Below are positions 63,856 to 64,000 of a stretch of 64,000 nt of DNA, in pieces (the stretch's first letter is position 1; every line of letters starts with the position of its first letter). A program made the position numbers and the translations under genes. This DNA comes from CAZDVK01 sp964508915 (GTDB taxonomy: Bacteria; Pseudomonadota; Alphaproteobacteria; Paracaedibacterales; CAIULA01), in the NCBI GenBank assembly GCA_964508915.1, contig CAZDVK010000005.1, forward strand, positions 32,317 through 96,316, in the 5' to 3' direction. The notes below the pieces were generated by a model. The model was not told the origin of the DNA. It saw only the letters and a list, made by a program, of their open reading frames with translations, and did no database searches.

Positions 63856-64000
63856 CATATTTTTTCGATATAAAATATCGTAATTTTGGATATTTTTGAT
63901 AATTTATAGATTAGCCCCCAAGTGGGGCCCACCTGCGATTGCTTCGGGAACCCAACACAGCCCACCCCACGCGCCGCCTCAACAAAATGTCTCCCAATCC
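63856..64000. other. Non-coding end of the window, GC-rich from about 63912
   Basis: No gene is seen. From 63912 the sequence is unusually GC-rich, with GCCCC-CAAGT-GGGGC able to form a hairpin; it is cut by the window edge and could be the end of another RNA. Confidence 0.25.

Noticed and set aside
63605..64000. Two-piece tmRNA or RNase P RNA
   Set aside because: AT-rich loop does not encode a tag ending in Ala-Ala, and the conserved RNase P segments are absent.
1..64000. Prophage, transposon or CRISPR
   Set aside because: No integrase, transposase, phage structural gene or regularly spaced direct repeats were seen.

Overview
The window is bacterial and reads as an AT-rich chromosome segment of an alphaproteobacterium, probably a host-associated one such as Holosporales (inference). 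The class-level evidence is a ChpT-type histidine phosphotransferase, separate ATP synthase b and b' genes, an EipB/DUF1849 protein, the rpsF-rpsR-DUF2232-rplI order, cytochrome c1, and an Lnt-XRE regulator pair. Coding density is high. I see no insertion sequence, prophage, CRISPR array or plasmid gene. Conserved housekeeping genes alternate with large secreted proteins that I cannot place in any family, a pattern common in intracellular alphaproteobacteria.

Layout: 0-9.4 kb is accessory and envelope-facing: a 5'-truncated subtilisin-like protein, an EipB-like protein, and four exported proteins of unknown role. 9.4-17 kb holds rpsD, map, a palindromic repeat cluster, a 727-residue exported unknown, eno, chpT, an RRM protein and holB. 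17-25 kb is membrane-rich: an MscS channel fused to a cyclic-nucleotide-binding domain, an MFS carrier, a lone petC, an EamA carrier, a tandem MFS pair and rppH. 26-29.5 kb carries the F0 operon atpB-atpE-atpF'-atpF with bolA behind it, then a divergent PRPP synthetase-like gene. 29.7-38 kb has a possible MlaC-like protein, three tRNA genes, a small-molecule kinase, an exported unknown followed by an exported alpha/beta hydrolase, and a CorC/CNNM protein. 38.5-51.7 kb runs leftward: rseP-bamA, trxB-tilS-atpC, rpsF-rpsR-DUF2232-rplI-lepB, a peptide-binding protein, a MotA/TolQ-like protein and hemE. 51.9-64 kb holds dnaK-dnaJ, the adenosyltransferase/hydroxyacyl-CoA dehydrogenase pair, trkH-gpsA-EVE, tspO, ispE and lnt-xre.

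Between the genes the most informative signals are regulatory. Five intergenic sites match the full CtrA recognition sequence TTAA-N7-TTAAC at 13511, 21730, 31370, 56540 and 56615, in the same window as chpT, which belongs to the CtrA phosphorelay. Three GC-rich non-coding stretches look like structured RNA: about 38040-38350, 60243-60560, and 63605-63821. The last has a promoter-like pair, three long-range stems and a very strong terminator 103 bases ahead of lnt. I could not assign any of them to a known RNA family by eye.

I did not find a clear multi-gene system of a new kind. The best candidates for something undescribed are the structured RNAs, the CtrA-box genes, and the set of exported orphan proteins, especially the CtrA-box-preceded pair at 31437-35602.
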